A stretch of 64,000 nucleotides of DNA from PGYT01 sp963675055 (GTDB lineage Bacteria; Bacteroidota; Ignavibacteria; Ignavibacteriales; Melioribacteraceae): the NCBI GenBank assembly GCA_963675055.2, contig CAXXJE010000002.1, forward strand, positions 2,604,001-2,668,000, given 5' to 3'. The first letter of the stretch is position 1, and the number at the start of each line of letters is the position of its first letter. Shown one piece after another: positions 18,078 to 25,972 of this stretch. A model generated the notes under the pieces. That model was not told where the DNA came from. It saw only the letters and a list, made by a program, of their open reading frames with translations, and did no database searches. The translations under genes and the position numbers were made by a program.

Positions 18078-18542
18078 ATGTCAGAACTGAAAGAGGGTAA
18101 AAAGGCACCTGCTTTTTCTTTACCCGATTCAAATGGTAATAAAGCTTCACTGAAGGATTTTACCGGTAAAAAAGTTGTGGTTTATTTTTATCCGAAGGAT
18201 ATGACAAGCGGATGTACTCAGGAAGCTTGTGATTTCAGAGATGCTTTCCCCGCGTTCGGCAAATTAAATGCTGAGGTAATAGGGATATCGAAAGATCCGG
18301 TAAAATCGCACAAGAAGTTCAGTGAGAAATATAAGCTTCCGTTTACTCTTCTCAGTGATGAAGATGTAAAAGTTGTTGAGAAATATGGCGTGTGGAAAGA
18401 AAAAAGCATGTACGGCAGAAAGTATATGGGAATTGAAAGAACCACGTTCATTATAGATGAGGAAGGAAAAATAAAGAAGATCTTTCCAAAGGTAAAAGTA
18501 AAAGGTCATGTTGAAGAAGTTATAAAAGCTTTGAATGAATAA
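18078..18542 (+). CDS. bcp: Thioredoxin-dependent peroxiredoxin (Bcp/PrxQ)
   Basis: A 154-residue Bcp-family peroxidase. The active site reads DMTSGCTQEACDFRD, with peroxidatic and resolving Cys four residues apart, the standard Bcp arrangement. YFYPKD and the C-terminal GHVEEVIKAL are also typical. It begins 130 bp after the terminator of the previous gene, so it has its own promoter, and is followed 14 bp later by the PTPS gene. Two neighbouring genes for C-x4-C peroxiredoxins suggest a peroxide-defence cluster. Confidence 0.93.
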   Translation: MSELKEGKKAPAFSLPDSNGNKASLKDFTGKKVVVYFYPKDMTSGCTQEACDFRDAFPAFGKLNAEVIGISKDPVKSHKKFSEKYKLPFTLLSDEDVKVVEKYGVWKEKSMYGRKYMGIERTTFIIDEEGKIKKIFPKVKVKGHVEEVIKALNE

Positions 18543-18556
18543 ATCGCAGGCGCAAA

Positions 18557-18964
18557 ATGCTTTATGTTACCAGACGAGCCGTATTCAGTGCAGCACACAG
18601 ATTGTACAATCCCGCATTTAGTGAAGAAGAGAATGATCGTGTATTCGATAAGTGTAATAACCAACATGGTCATGGACACAATTACACTTTGGAAGTTGTT
18701 GTTGCAGGAGAAATAAATCCGGATACCGGTTATGTTATAGATCTCAAAAAGTTGAAAGCTATTATAAACGAGCACATCATTAAGAAAGTGGATCATAAGC
18801 ATTTAAATCACGATGTTGATTTTCTTCAGGGTGTAATACCGACAGCTGAGAATATTGCTATCGGAATTTGGAATGAGCTGGTCGATAAAATTGACGAAGG
18901 ACAATTGTACTCGGTTAAGCTATACGAAACAGAAAATAATTATATAGAATATAAAGGTGAATAG
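18557..18964 (+). CDS. 6-Pyruvoyl-tetrahydropterin synthase (PTPS family)
   Basis: A 135-residue PTPS/QueD-fold enzyme. The zinc His residues are AAHR and HGHGHNY; the catalytic Cys precedes in KCNNQHGHGHNY. This CNNxxGHGHNY spacing matches eukaryotic-type PTPS rather than QueD, which has CxxxHGH. DHKHLN and PTAEN are the other family motifs, and a Glu near the C-terminus (ETENN) would bind the pterin. It acts on dihydroneopterin triphosphate, and the next gene encodes GTP cyclohydrolase I, which makes that substrate. Neighbouring SDR genes support a pterin-cofactor role over queuosine synthesis. Confidence 0.85.
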   Translation: MLYVTRRAVFSAAHRLYNPAFSEEENDRVFDKCNNQHGHGHNYTLEVVVAGEINPDTGYVIDLKKLKAIINEHIIKKVDHKHLNHDVDFLQGVIPTAENIAIGIWNELVDKIDEGQLYSVKLYETENNYIEYKGE

Positions 18965-18966
18965 AA

Positions 18967-19533
18967 TTGGACTTAAAAACAGTATCCGATAATGTTAAAA
19001 CAATACTCGAACAAATTGGGGAAGATTCATCGAGAGAAGGCTTAATAAAAACCCCCGAGAGAGTAGCTAAGTCGTATGAGTACCTCACACAGGGTTATAA
19101 TCAGAATGTTGAAGAGATACTAAACGGAGCTGTGTTCGAAGAGAAATATGATGAAATGGTCATAGTAAAGGATATAGATTTTTACAGCCTTTGTGAGCAT
19201 CATCTGTTGCCATTTTACGGTAAAGTTCATGTAGCTTACATTCCGGATGGGAAGATCGTAGGCTTGAGTAAAATTCCAAGAATCGTTGATATGTTTGCTC
19301 GTAGACTCCAGGTCCAGGAGAGAATGACTACTGAAATTGCCGACATCCTCGAGAAAAAATTGACTCCAATAGGGGTTGCTGTTGTTGTTGAAGGATACCA
19401 TATGTGCATGATGATGCGCGGTGTACAAAAACAAAATTCCATTACAACTACCAGCTCAATGCATGGAATATTTAATTCCGATGCGAGAACACGATCAGAA
19501 TTCCTGAACCTTATTGCCAGAAAGAGAATTTAA
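18967..19533 (+). CDS. folE: GTP cyclohydrolase I (type IA)
   Basis: A 188-residue FolE converting GTP to 7,8-dihydroneopterin triphosphate. Zinc ligands are in LCEHHLLPF and YHMCMMMRG; VGLSKIPRIVDMFARRLQVQ and TTTSSMHGIF are signature segments. The start is TTG at 18967, with AAGGTGA 7 nt upstream, and lies 2 bp after the PTPS stop. It supplies substrate for both folate and, here, probably tetrahydrobiopterin. Confidence 0.95.
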   Translation: MDLKTVSDNVKTILEQIGEDSSREGLIKTPERVAKSYEYLTQGYNQNVEEILNGAVFEEKYDEMVIVKDIDFYSLCEHHLLPFYGKVHVAYIPDGKIVGLSKIPRIVDMFARRLQVQERMTTEIADILEKKLTPIGVAVVVEGYHMCMMMRGVQKQNSITTTSSMHGIFNSDARTRSEFLNLIARKRI

Positions 19534-19534
19534 T

Positions 19535-20242
19535 ATGGATAGAAAGAATGCCGTTTGGATAACCGGCGCGAGTTCCGGTATTGGCAGGGCAGTGGCAGAA
19601 TTATTATCACAACATGATTACAGACTCATCCTATCATCCCGTAATAAACAAAACCTTAGTAAACTTCAGGAAGATATTGCAGGCGGGGGAAAGTCCATTA
19701 TCCTACCATTGGATATTTCAAATAGCGGTAGTATCGAGAACTCAATCAAGGCTATTGGTAAAGACGACAATATTCAATGCTTGATCAACAATGCGGGAGT
19801 AACTTCTTTTCAATCTGCAGAATCAGATTCAATCGAGGAAATAGAAAATATTATTAGTACTAATTTGCTCGGTTCAATTCATATGATAAAAGCTGTACTT
19901 CCTGGAATGATTGCGCAAAAGTCCGGTCTTATTATAAACATTTTATCAGTTGCAGCGCTCAAAGTATTCACTAATAGTTCTGCTTACGCAGCTTCCAAAG
20001 CCGGACTGCTTGCATATACAAATGTTTTGAGGGAGGAAGTAAGAGAACATAATATTAGGATTGTTAACATATTACCCGGCGCCACTAAAACAGCAATTTG
20101 GCCGGCAAAAACGTTGAATGAATTTTCTCATAGGATGATGAGTCCTTCTGAAATTGCTTCAGTGGTGTTAAATGTAATAGAGACAAATGGGACAATGGTT
20201 CAGGAAGAAATTGTACTGCGTCCTCTTGGAGGCGATTTATGA
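19535..20242 (+). CDS. Short-chain dehydrogenase/reductase, candidate sepiapterin reductase
   Basis: A 235-residue classical SDR. The Rossmann motif is TGASSGIGRAVAELL; the structural NNAG motif is LINNAGVTSF; the catalytic Ser is in NILSVAALK and the YxxxK is YAASK. The Arg of SSRN after beta2 suggests NADPH preference. The ATG at 19535 overlaps nothing and lies one base after the folE stop; the earlier in-frame ATG within folE is unlikely. Given PTPS and FolE upstream, a role in reducing 6-pyruvoyl-tetrahydropterin is plausible, but SDRs are too diverse to assign from sequence alone. Confidence 0.8.
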   Translation: MDRKNAVWITGASSGIGRAVAELLSQHDYRLILSSRNKQNLSKLQEDIAGGGKSIILPLDISNSGSIENSIKAIGKDDNIQCLINNAGVTSFQSAESDSIEEIENIISTNLLGSIHMIKAVLPGMIAQKSGLIINILSVAALKVFTNSSAYAASKAGLLAYTNVLREEVREHNIRIVNILPGATKTAIWPAKTLNEFSHRMMSPSEIASVVLNVIETNGTMVQEEIVLRPLGGDL

Positions 20243-20958
20243 TGGAAAAAACTAAAGAAATTGTAATTGTAACAGGTGCGACACGCGGAATAGGTAAAGC
20301 CATTTCTCTAAAACTGGCATCAGAAGGATATGAAGTTATTCCATTCGGCAGGGATAGAAAATTGCTGGAAGAGATTGGCAGTTCGCTACAGGAATTCGGA
20401 ACAGGACAGGACTATTACAGTGGTGATGTATCGGATGAAAAATTTGTAAACGAATCTGTAGCAAGCATTCTCGATAAATTTGGTACTATTCATCATCTTA
20501 TAAACAATGCCGGTATAGCGGTGTTTGAGGAGTTTGTTGATTCCACTCTTGAACAGTTCAGGAAACAGATTGATACAAATGTATACGGAGTTTACAATTT
20601 CTGTAAAGCTGTATCGGATGAATTTATTAAACAGCACAGAGGGTCGATTATAAATATTTCTTCTTTGGCCGGTAAGAACGGATTCCCTAAAGGAACAATG
20701 TATTCCGCTTCTAAACATGCTGTTCAGGGATTTACCAAATCTCTAATGCTTGAACTTAGAGAATATAATATCAAGGTTGCATCAGTATGTCCCGGTTCAG
20801 TTGCCACTGAAATGATTATTGACAGCCCGATGCAGCCTTCAAACATCGATAAAATTCTTTCTCCCGATAATGTAGCCGAGGTTGTGCTTACTATGCTGAA
20901 ATTGCCGGTGAACGCTCTGGTAAGTGAAGTGGAAATTAGACCAACAAACCCCAAATAG
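20239..20958 (+). CDS. Second short-chain dehydrogenase/reductase of the pterin cluster
   Basis: A 239-residue classical SDR, about as different from its neighbour as typical SDR paralogues. Motifs are TGATRGIGKAISLKL, LINNAGIAVFEEF, NISSLAGKNGF and the YSASK catalytic pair. The first ATG overlaps the preceding stop (ATGATGG), so translation is coupled; the second ATG at 20242 is equally possible. It resembles the family that includes bacterial sepiapterin reductases and 3-ketoacyl reductases. The pair could catalyse the two carbonyl reductions needed for tetrahydrobiopterin. Confidence 0.78.
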   Translation: MMEKTKEIVIVTGATRGIGKAISLKLASEGYEVIPFGRDRKLLEEIGSSLQEFGTGQDYYSGDVSDEKFVNESVASILDKFGTIHHLINNAGIAVFEEFVDSTLEQFRKQIDTNVYGVYNFCKAVSDEFIKQHRGSIINISSLAGKNGFPKGTMYSASKHAVQGFTKSLMLELREYNIKVASVCPGSVATEMIIDSPMQPSNIDKILSPDNVAEVVLTMLKLPVNALVSEVEIRPTNPK

Positions 20959-20964
20959 AGAGAA

Positions 20965-20984
20965 GCTGCCCGAGTGCGGGCAGC
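20965..20984. terminator. Hairpin between convergent SDR and Spy-like genes
   Basis: Perfect 8-bp arms GCTGCCCG and CGGGCAGC with AGTG loop. The minus-strand side is followed by TTCTCTCTATTTG, so it probably ends the Spy-like transcript and perhaps the SDR operon too. Confidence 0.65.
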
Positions 20985-20995
20985 GTGTTACAAGC

Positions 20996-21484
20996 TTAAT
21001 TAAAGCGGCAGTTTTTTCCCGAGTGCCCGCCATGTCTTCCTGAATTGTTTCTATTTCGCATACTATTTTTACCGGCAAAACAATTATTTGTCTTGTACTC
21101 GGTCAATGCTTTCTTCTGTTCTGCATCCAGTTGATTGAGTATTTCCAGATGAAGTTCCGCTTTCATTACAGAAATCTGATCGCGAATATCATTTCTCTTC
21201 TCAACTAGTGACAGATATTCATCTTTGTTGATATCCGCAGATCTGTTGAGTTTTCTAATTGCCAATCTGGTCTGCTGGAGGTCTGCTCTCAATTCAATGG
21301 CTTTGTTTTGATGATCATAACGTAATTCACTGATTTTAGTTTTTTGTGCATCAGTCAGGTTTAACTGATCAACTGCGTATATGTTGCAGCCACCCTGACC
21401 GCCTTTGCCCTGAATCCGCTGTGCGTTGGCGTTGTACGTAATAAATAACAATAACGCTGATACAAAATAAATTATTCTTTTCAT
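20996..21484 (-). CDS. Spy/CpxP-like periplasmic protein
   Basis: A 162-residue exported protein with a signal peptide ending near NANAQ. It has two LTxxQ-like motifs, NLTDAQKTKI and LDAEQKKAL, flanking a long helical region, the hallmark of the Spy/CpxP/ZraP family of periplasmic chaperones and metal-responsive proteins. The C-terminus is rich in Gly, His, Asn and Arg (SGRHGGHSGKN) and may bind metal. It is divergent from the ECF sigma gene over a 149-bp region, and a second Spy-like gene follows the anti-sigma. Confidence 0.75.
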   Translation of the reverse strand: MKRIIYFVSALLLFITYNANAQRIQGKGGQGGCNIYAVDQLNLTDAQKTKISELRYDHQNKAIELRADLQQTRLAIRKLNRSADINKDEYLSLVEKRNDIRDQISVMKAELHLEILNQLDAEQKKALTEYKTNNCFAGKNSMRNRNNSGRHGGHSGKNCRFN

Positions 21485-21633
21485 TTCAATACTCCCATTT
21501 TATTGTTGAGTTATAAGTTTATTTATAGAATTTGAACCTTAGACAGTACGAAGATGAAAATGGTTTAAATGAAAGTTCTTTTAAACCATTCAATTGATTA
21601 ATTTGTCTTAAGTAATGAACCGATTATTACTTT

Positions 21634-22173
21634 ATGGATAAAAACGAGAAAGATCTGGTTGAGGAATTTGTAAACGGCAGTGAGCAGGCTTACAATTTAA
21701 TTGCCAGAAAATATCAAAAGAATATTTATTGGCATGCTCTGAGAATGCTCGGAACGCATGATGATGCTGATGATTTAACCCAGGAAGTGCTGATAGTTCT
21801 TTATAAAAAATTGCATACGTTTAAATTTAATTCCGCCTTGTCAACATGGATTTACAGGATTACATCGACACGTGCGATTAATTATTTGAGAAAGAAAAAA
21901 ATAAGAGCAATATTAAGACTTGGAGATGTTTCCGAATCGGAGCAGGCAAGTTCTTCAGATATAATCAGTAATATTGAAGATAAGGAAAGGATAGCAAGTA
22001 TAAATAAAATATTGCAGAAGCTGCCTGTTCGTCAGAGAGAGGTATTTATTCTCCGAAACTTTAATGAAATGACGTACGAAGAGATAAGTGAGATTCTGGG
22101 AGTATCAACCGGATCGTTAAAGGCAAGTTATTTTCATGCGCAGAAAAAAATAGTGGAGTTGAGCAATGAGTAA
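21634..22173 (+). CDS. ECF-subfamily RNA polymerase sigma factor
   Basis: A 179-residue sigma-70 family protein. Region 2 includes DADDLTQEVLIVLYKKL and the aromatic core STWIYRITSTRAINYLRKKK; region 4 has LPVRQREVFILRNF and the helix-turn-helix MTYEEISEILGVSTGSLKAS. It lacks region 3 and region 1.1, as expected of extracytoplasmic-function factors. Its stop overlaps the anti-sigma start by 8 bp. It is probably held by the anti-sigma and released under envelope stress. Confidence 0.93.
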   Translation: MDKNEKDLVEEFVNGSEQAYNLIARKYQKNIYWHALRMLGTHDDADDLTQEVLIVLYKKLHTFKFNSALSTWIYRITSTRAINYLRKKKIRAILRLGDVSESEQASSSDIISNIEDKERIASINKILQKLPVRQREVFILRNFNEMTYEEISEILGVSTGSLKASYFHAQKKIVELSNE

Positions 22174-22759
22174 TCGAGACAGAATATTAGAATATCTTTC
22201 TGATGTTATGGCTGCGGGTGAAAGGGAACGCTTCGATGAAGAGTTGAAATCGTCCGGTGAATTACGCAGAGAGTTTGATATGATCAAAAGAACTCTGAAA
22301 AATGTCGGTTACTCCTCAGACACAGAAGTCGACATAAATTATTTTAATAACCTTATTCCACGTATGCGTAATCGGTTAAATCGAAAGTCAAAAAGTGCTT
22401 TCAGTAGAAATCATAAACATGCTATGGCGCTTGGAATTATTGTCGTCATTGTTTCGTTAGTAATCTTTGCACCAGGCAATTTAATTGACTCATATAATCT
22501 GCCATCATCCGATCAGCTTGCTTTCGCAGAAGATTCAGTGTTAAATAATTACCTCGATAATAGCTATTATTCAAATCAGATGAATACAGGAAATGCCGAA
22601 GATCTGGAAGGATTTGATGAATCAGGTCTTAGATCCGATGAACTTGAAGTTTACCTGTTGGATAACCCGGATGATCTAACATCCTCAATAAATGATCTGG
22701 TTGATGAGGATGAATTACTTTCGGTAATTAATGAATTATCAAACAAGAAAATTTTATAG
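22166..22759 (+). CDS. Putative transmembrane anti-sigma factor
   Basis: A 197-residue protein with a cytoplasmic helical part (about residues 1-80; SDVMAAGERERFDEELK resembles anti-sigma N-termini), one TM at about 90-108 (HAMALGIIVVIVSLVIFAP) and an acidic periplasmic tail ending in VDEDELLSVINELSNKKIL. No zinc HxxxCxxC motif is present, so it would be the non-ZAS type. Translation is coupled to the sigma gene. Confidence 0.8.
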   Translation: MSNRDRILEYLSDVMAAGERERFDEELKSSGELRREFDMIKRTLKNVGYSSDTEVDINYFNNLIPRMRNRLNRKSKSAFSRNHKHAMALGIIVVIVSLVIFAPGNLIDSYNLPSSDQLAFAEDSVLNNYLDNSYYSNQMNTGNAEDLEGFDESGLRSDELEVYLLDNPDDLTSSINDLVDEDELLSVINELSNKKIL

Positions 22760-22767
22760 GTTCCAAA

Positions 22768-23241
22768 ATGAAAAAAATATTACTGAGTGTTTTGTGTTTG
22801 TTGCTGACTGTAAGTATAAACTATTCGCAGGGAAGGCATCAAAATCAGGGACGTGGACACGGCATGAACCGTCTGGCAGAACTGGAGAAAATTAAACTCC
22901 TCGAAACTTTGAACCTTGACGAGGAAAGTTCGGCAGTTTTTATTGTTCGTCTGAATCGTCACAAAGATTTGCAGCAGGAAATTTCGGGAAAAAGGCAGGC
23001 GGCTATTGAAGAACTTGCCGAACAAGTTAAGAATGGTTCGGCTGATGATGCTTTTTGTAAAGTCAAGATCGATCAAATACTCGAATATGAGGAAACTCTC
23101 TTGAGTGAACGAAAAGAATTTATCAATTCTCTTAATGATATTATGGACCAGGAGACAATAAGTAAATTTGTTGTTTTTGAGCATTTATTCCGGAAAGAAG
23201 TTAGAAATGAGCTCAGAAAGCGCCGAAGTTCCTCCAAGTAA
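22768..23241 (+). CDS. Periplasmic Spy-like helical protein
   Basis: A 157-residue secreted protein; the signal peptide ends near INYSQG and is followed by a His/Gly/Gln-rich stretch (GRHQNQGRGHGMN). The body is charged and helical (LLETLNLDEESSAVFIV, IDQILEYEETLLSERKEFI), similar to the metal-sensor/Spy-like proteins encoded after sigma and anti-sigma genes in Bacteroidota. It begins 8 bp after the anti-sigma stop and probably takes part in sensing or is a target of the same regulon. Confidence 0.65.
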   Translation: MKKILLSVLCLLLTVSINYSQGRHQNQGRGHGMNRLAELEKIKLLETLNLDEESSAVFIVRLNRHKDLQQEISGKRQAAIEELAEQVKNGSADDAFCKVKIDQILEYEETLLSERKEFINSLNDIMDQETISKFVVFEHLFRKEVRNELRKRRSSSK

Positions 23242-23329
23242 TGTGCTCTAACTCATAATCCCATCGAAACTTTTTCAGCGGATTGTTGTCGAATACTACA
23301 ATTAAATTCAATAGAGTCGTATTCAGCTA

Positions 23330-23358
23330 TTGATTTTTACGAGTGCTACCTTTATTTT
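23330..23358 (+). promoter_or_regulatory. Possible sigma-70 promoter for tRNA-Leu
   Basis: TTGATT at 23330-23335 and TATTTT at 23353-23358 are separated by 17 bp, and the -10 ends 15 bp before the tRNA. The match to consensus is moderate and the region is AT-rich, so this is tentative. Confidence 0.35.
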
Positions 23359-23373
23359 TTCGAACGTTTTTTT

Positions 23374-23457
23374 GCGGAAGTGGTGAAATTGGTATACACG
23401 CTATCTTGAGGGGGTAGTGCTCGAAAGGGCGTACGGGTTCGAGTCCCGTCTTCCGCA
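23374..23457 (+). tRNA. tRNA-Leu (GAG anticodon)
   Basis: Acceptor arms GCGGAAG and CTTCCGC pair, with discriminator A at 23457 and no encoded CCA. The anticodon stem is CTATC/GGTAG with loop TTGAGGG, giving anticodon GAG. The long variable arm (TGCTCGAAAGGGCGT) and GGTTCGAGTCC T loop identify a class II tRNA-Leu of 84 nt. Confidence 0.94.
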
Positions 23458-23483
23458 CTCTTTATAAAATTTAAGGAAGAAAG

Positions 23484-24251
23484 ATGACATTAAAAAAAAT
23501 AATAGTAGTATTATCAATTCTTTTAACTTCCACATTAATTTGGGCACAGGATGCTGAACTGAATCCGGAAGCAGCAAAACTGTATAATGAAGGCAATCTG
23601 ATGGTAAAGTCAGGACAATACCAGTCTGCGCTTGAAAAATACAATGCAGCTCTCGATATTCAGAAAGATTATAGAATAGAATATCAAAAAGGAATTGTTC
23701 TAAAAAAGCTTAGGAAATTCGATGAATCTGAAACTGCATTTTCATCATCGTTGGAACTTAAACCGGATTTTGGAATTGCATATAATGCCTTAGGCGGGAC
23801 TTACTACATCAATGGTAAATACCAGGAAGCTATTGACGCCTTTATAAAATTCAAAGATTATGCTGATAAAGATAGTCATAAAAAGAAAGCTGATGTTAAC
23901 ATTGCTCGCGCTTATACAAAACTAGGTGAATCAGCAAAAAGTAACGGTAGCTTTGACAAAGCAGCCGATTATTTTAAGAAAGCAACGGAGCATGATAATT
24001 ATGACGCGGCATACCTGCTCCTTGCAGAAACACTTATAGATCTTGGCAATAATGCCGGCGCGTTGGAAGCTGCCGATAAAGCATTGAATTATCGAAAAAA
24101 AATCCCTAAAGGTGGACCTTATTACTTCAAAGGTTTGGCATTCCTTAAGATGGGTGATAAGGACAAAGCTAAGGAAGCTTTTCTGGAAGGTAAAAAGGAT
24201 TCAAAATATAAAAGTTTGTGCGAGTATCAACTTAAGCACGGAATGAATTAA
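23484..24251 (+). CDS. Periplasmic tetratricopeptide-repeat protein
   Basis: A 255-residue exported protein with a signal peptide ending near LIWAQ. Five to six TPR units follow (for example LYNEGNLMVKSGQYQSALEK, AYNALGGTYYINGKYQEAID, DKAADYFKKATEHDNYDAAY). TPRs act as protein-binding scaffolds; no enzymatic domain is present. The gene sits alone between tRNA-Leu and a terminator. Confidence 0.8.
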   Translation: MTLKKIIVVLSILLTSTLIWAQDAELNPEAAKLYNEGNLMVKSGQYQSALEKYNAALDIQKDYRIEYQKGIVLKKLRKFDESETAFSSSLELKPDFGIAYNALGGTYYINGKYQEAIDAFIKFKDYADKDSHKKKADVNIARAYTKLGESAKSNGSFDKAADYFKKATEHDNYDAAYLLLAETLIDLGNNAGALEAADKALNYRKKIPKGGPYYFKGLAFLKMGDKDKAKEAFLEGKKDSKYKSLCEYQLKHGMN

Positions 24252-24259
24252 TCTTCTTA

Positions 24260-24285
24260 AACCCTCGCTTTGCGAGGGTTTTTTT
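24260..24285 (+). terminator. Intrinsic terminator after the TPR gene
   Basis: Perfect 9-bp arms AACCCTCGC and GCGAGGGTT around TTT, followed by five more T. A textbook rho-independent terminator 8 bp past the stop. Confidence 0.9.
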
Positions 24286-24505
24286 ATGCCTCAAATTACA
24301 ATTCTCACAAATTCATATTCAGTTACTATTTGCTCTTATTTGTTTTCTGACATCGCAATAGAAATAATTTTAGAACCTTGACAAGATCTGACAGGTATTA
24401 AGATATATTTTTCTCATCTCCAATTATATCGGATTAAGGTTGTTCGTACTTTTAAATGAAAAATTCAATTGCTATATTTTAACTTTATTTAATAACCACA
24501 TTTTT

Positions 24506-25972
24506 ATGCGAAGCTATATTACTCCAATTCTGTTGGTTTTCGGGTTTTTACTATTAAGTGTTATCTGCCAAATCTTTCGAAAGAATGAAAAAGAATCCGC
24601 ACAAGCGTTTACTAAATTGATTTCGTTTATTTTATTGCTGGTTCCCGTCGTATTCCCACTTATTCTTAAAAGCAAGTCGTATTTAATACTTTTCTCGGTT
24701 TTATTAATTCTGATTACCATATTTACCCAAAATGTAATAAATCGCGGGAAGCCTAATCTCTGCCGTACCTTCAGTAAAAAACTGCTGATATTAAATTTTA
24801 TGTTACTCGTATCTGTAAGTATAGTAGAATCGTACTTGTATGAATTCGTCTCTCTCTCATTGATCATTCTGGTGCTTGCAGAACTTTGTGACAGTATGGC
24901 GTTTTCCCTTTTTCCGGGAAGACTGACAAATATTACCGGAGAAAGTAAAAATTATATCAGTTTCTCTCTTCATTTTATATTTACACTTTTGATTTTATAT
25001 TTATTTGAAAGCAATTATGTGTCTGATTACAGCTTGTTGTATCTCTTTCCTCTGGTGCTAATGTCAGCACTGCTGATTACAATGATGGATTTACTTATAT
25101 CCGGTTTAGTGAGATTTGTAATACTGCCGATCTTCACATTCTTTCTTCTGATGATACTCAGGAGCAGTGATCTTGGTATATTACTCTCAGATTTTGCAAT
25201 AGGTTTCGGGCTGGCGGGATTAATAGTAATACTTTCGTACAAAGTTAGATTCTTAACACTGAGCGGTGCACTCGCAACCTTTCTGCTTGCTGGATTTATT
25301 TTTGCCCTGGGTAGCTGGCAGTGGAGCGTGCCTATACTTACGTTCTTTGTTTTATCCAGCATACTGTCCAAAGTTCGGAAAAAAGTCAACTCGGAAATTG
25401 AAGAGTTTTTCGAGAAAACCGGAGTTAGAGATCGTTGGCAGGTTTTCGCAAACGGCGGTTTAGGAGGTATTTTAGTCGTTTTTAATTACCTTCAACCGGA
25501 CAATTTGTTTTATTATATGTATATTGCTTCTTTGGCTGCAGTGTGTGCTGATACATGGGCAACGGAGATTGGAACATTCAAAAAAACAAAGACGTATAAT
25601 ATTCTGAATTTCAAACCGATCACACAGGGAATGTCCGGTGGAATTTCATTCCCGGGGACATTTGGCAGTTTCCTGGGTGCAGCAGTTATCGCCCTTTCAG
25701 GGATATTGTGGATCGAAAGTGACTTACTAAGTTATTTTATAATTGTTATTTTTGCAGGAATCGGGGGAAGCTTTTTCGACAGTTTGCTGGGAGCTACAGT
25801 ACAAGCTCAATTCTACTGCAAGTCTTGTAGTAAGATTACTGAAAAAGAAAGACACTGCAACCAGCCTTCCTCCTTTCACAAAGGTTTTAGTTGGTTAAAC
25901 AATGATATCGTAAATCTGATGGCCGGAATCGCCGGAATATTCTTAATCATCTTTTATTATTACTTTACATGA
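24506..25972 (+). CDS. DUF92-family integral membrane protein with extra N-terminal membrane domain
   Basis: A protein of about 488 residues with 12 or more hydrophobic segments. The C-terminal 240 residues are DUF92 (TMEM19/VTE6 family): the hallmarks are CADTWATEIG, GGISFPGTFGSFLGA and GGSFFDSLLGATVQAQFYC, followed by a Cys-rich loop (CKSCSK, RHC). The N-terminal half is another polytopic domain, possibly related to the phytol/dolichol kinase-like family (LAELCDSMAFSLFPGRLTN), though I am less sure. VTE6 of plants is a phytyl-phosphate kinase, so an isoprenoid-phosphate kinase role is possible. The ATG at 24506 is preferred, with no clear ribosome site; a TTG lies 22 codons upstream. The stop overlaps the next start. 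Confidence 0.75.
   Translation: MRSYITPILLVFGFLLLSVICQIFRKNEKESAQAFTKLISFILLLVPVVFPLILKSKSYLILFSVLLILITIFTQNVINRGKPNLCRTFSKKLLILNFMLLVSVSIVESYLYEFVSLSLIILVLAELCDSMAFSLFPGRLTNITGESKNYISFSLHFIFTLLILYLFESNYVSDYSLLYLFPLVLMSALLITMMDLLISGLVRFVILPIFTFFLLMILRSSDLGILLSDFAIGFGLAGLIVILSYKVRFLTLSGALATFLLAGFIFALGSWQWSVPILTFFVLSSILSKVRKKVNSEIEEFFEKTGVRDRWQVFANGGLGGILVVFNYLQPDNLFYYMYIASLAAVCADTWATEIGTFKKTKTYNILNFKPITQGMSGGISFPGTFGSFLGAAVIALSGILWIESDLLSYFIIVIFAGIGGSFFDSLLGATVQAQFYCKSCSKITEKERHCNQPSSFHKGFSWLNNDIVNLMAGIAGIFLIIFYYYFT

Noticed and set aside
18557..18964. Assignment of the PTPS gene as queD for queuosine
   Set aside because: Cys-to-HGH spacing and neighbours (folE, SDRs, no queC/queE) favour pterin synthesis.
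21532..21622. GAACC words as ECF -35 promoter elements between the Spy-like and sigma genes
   Set aside because: Two short matches without a clear -10 partner in an AT-rich gap are not enough to support a site.
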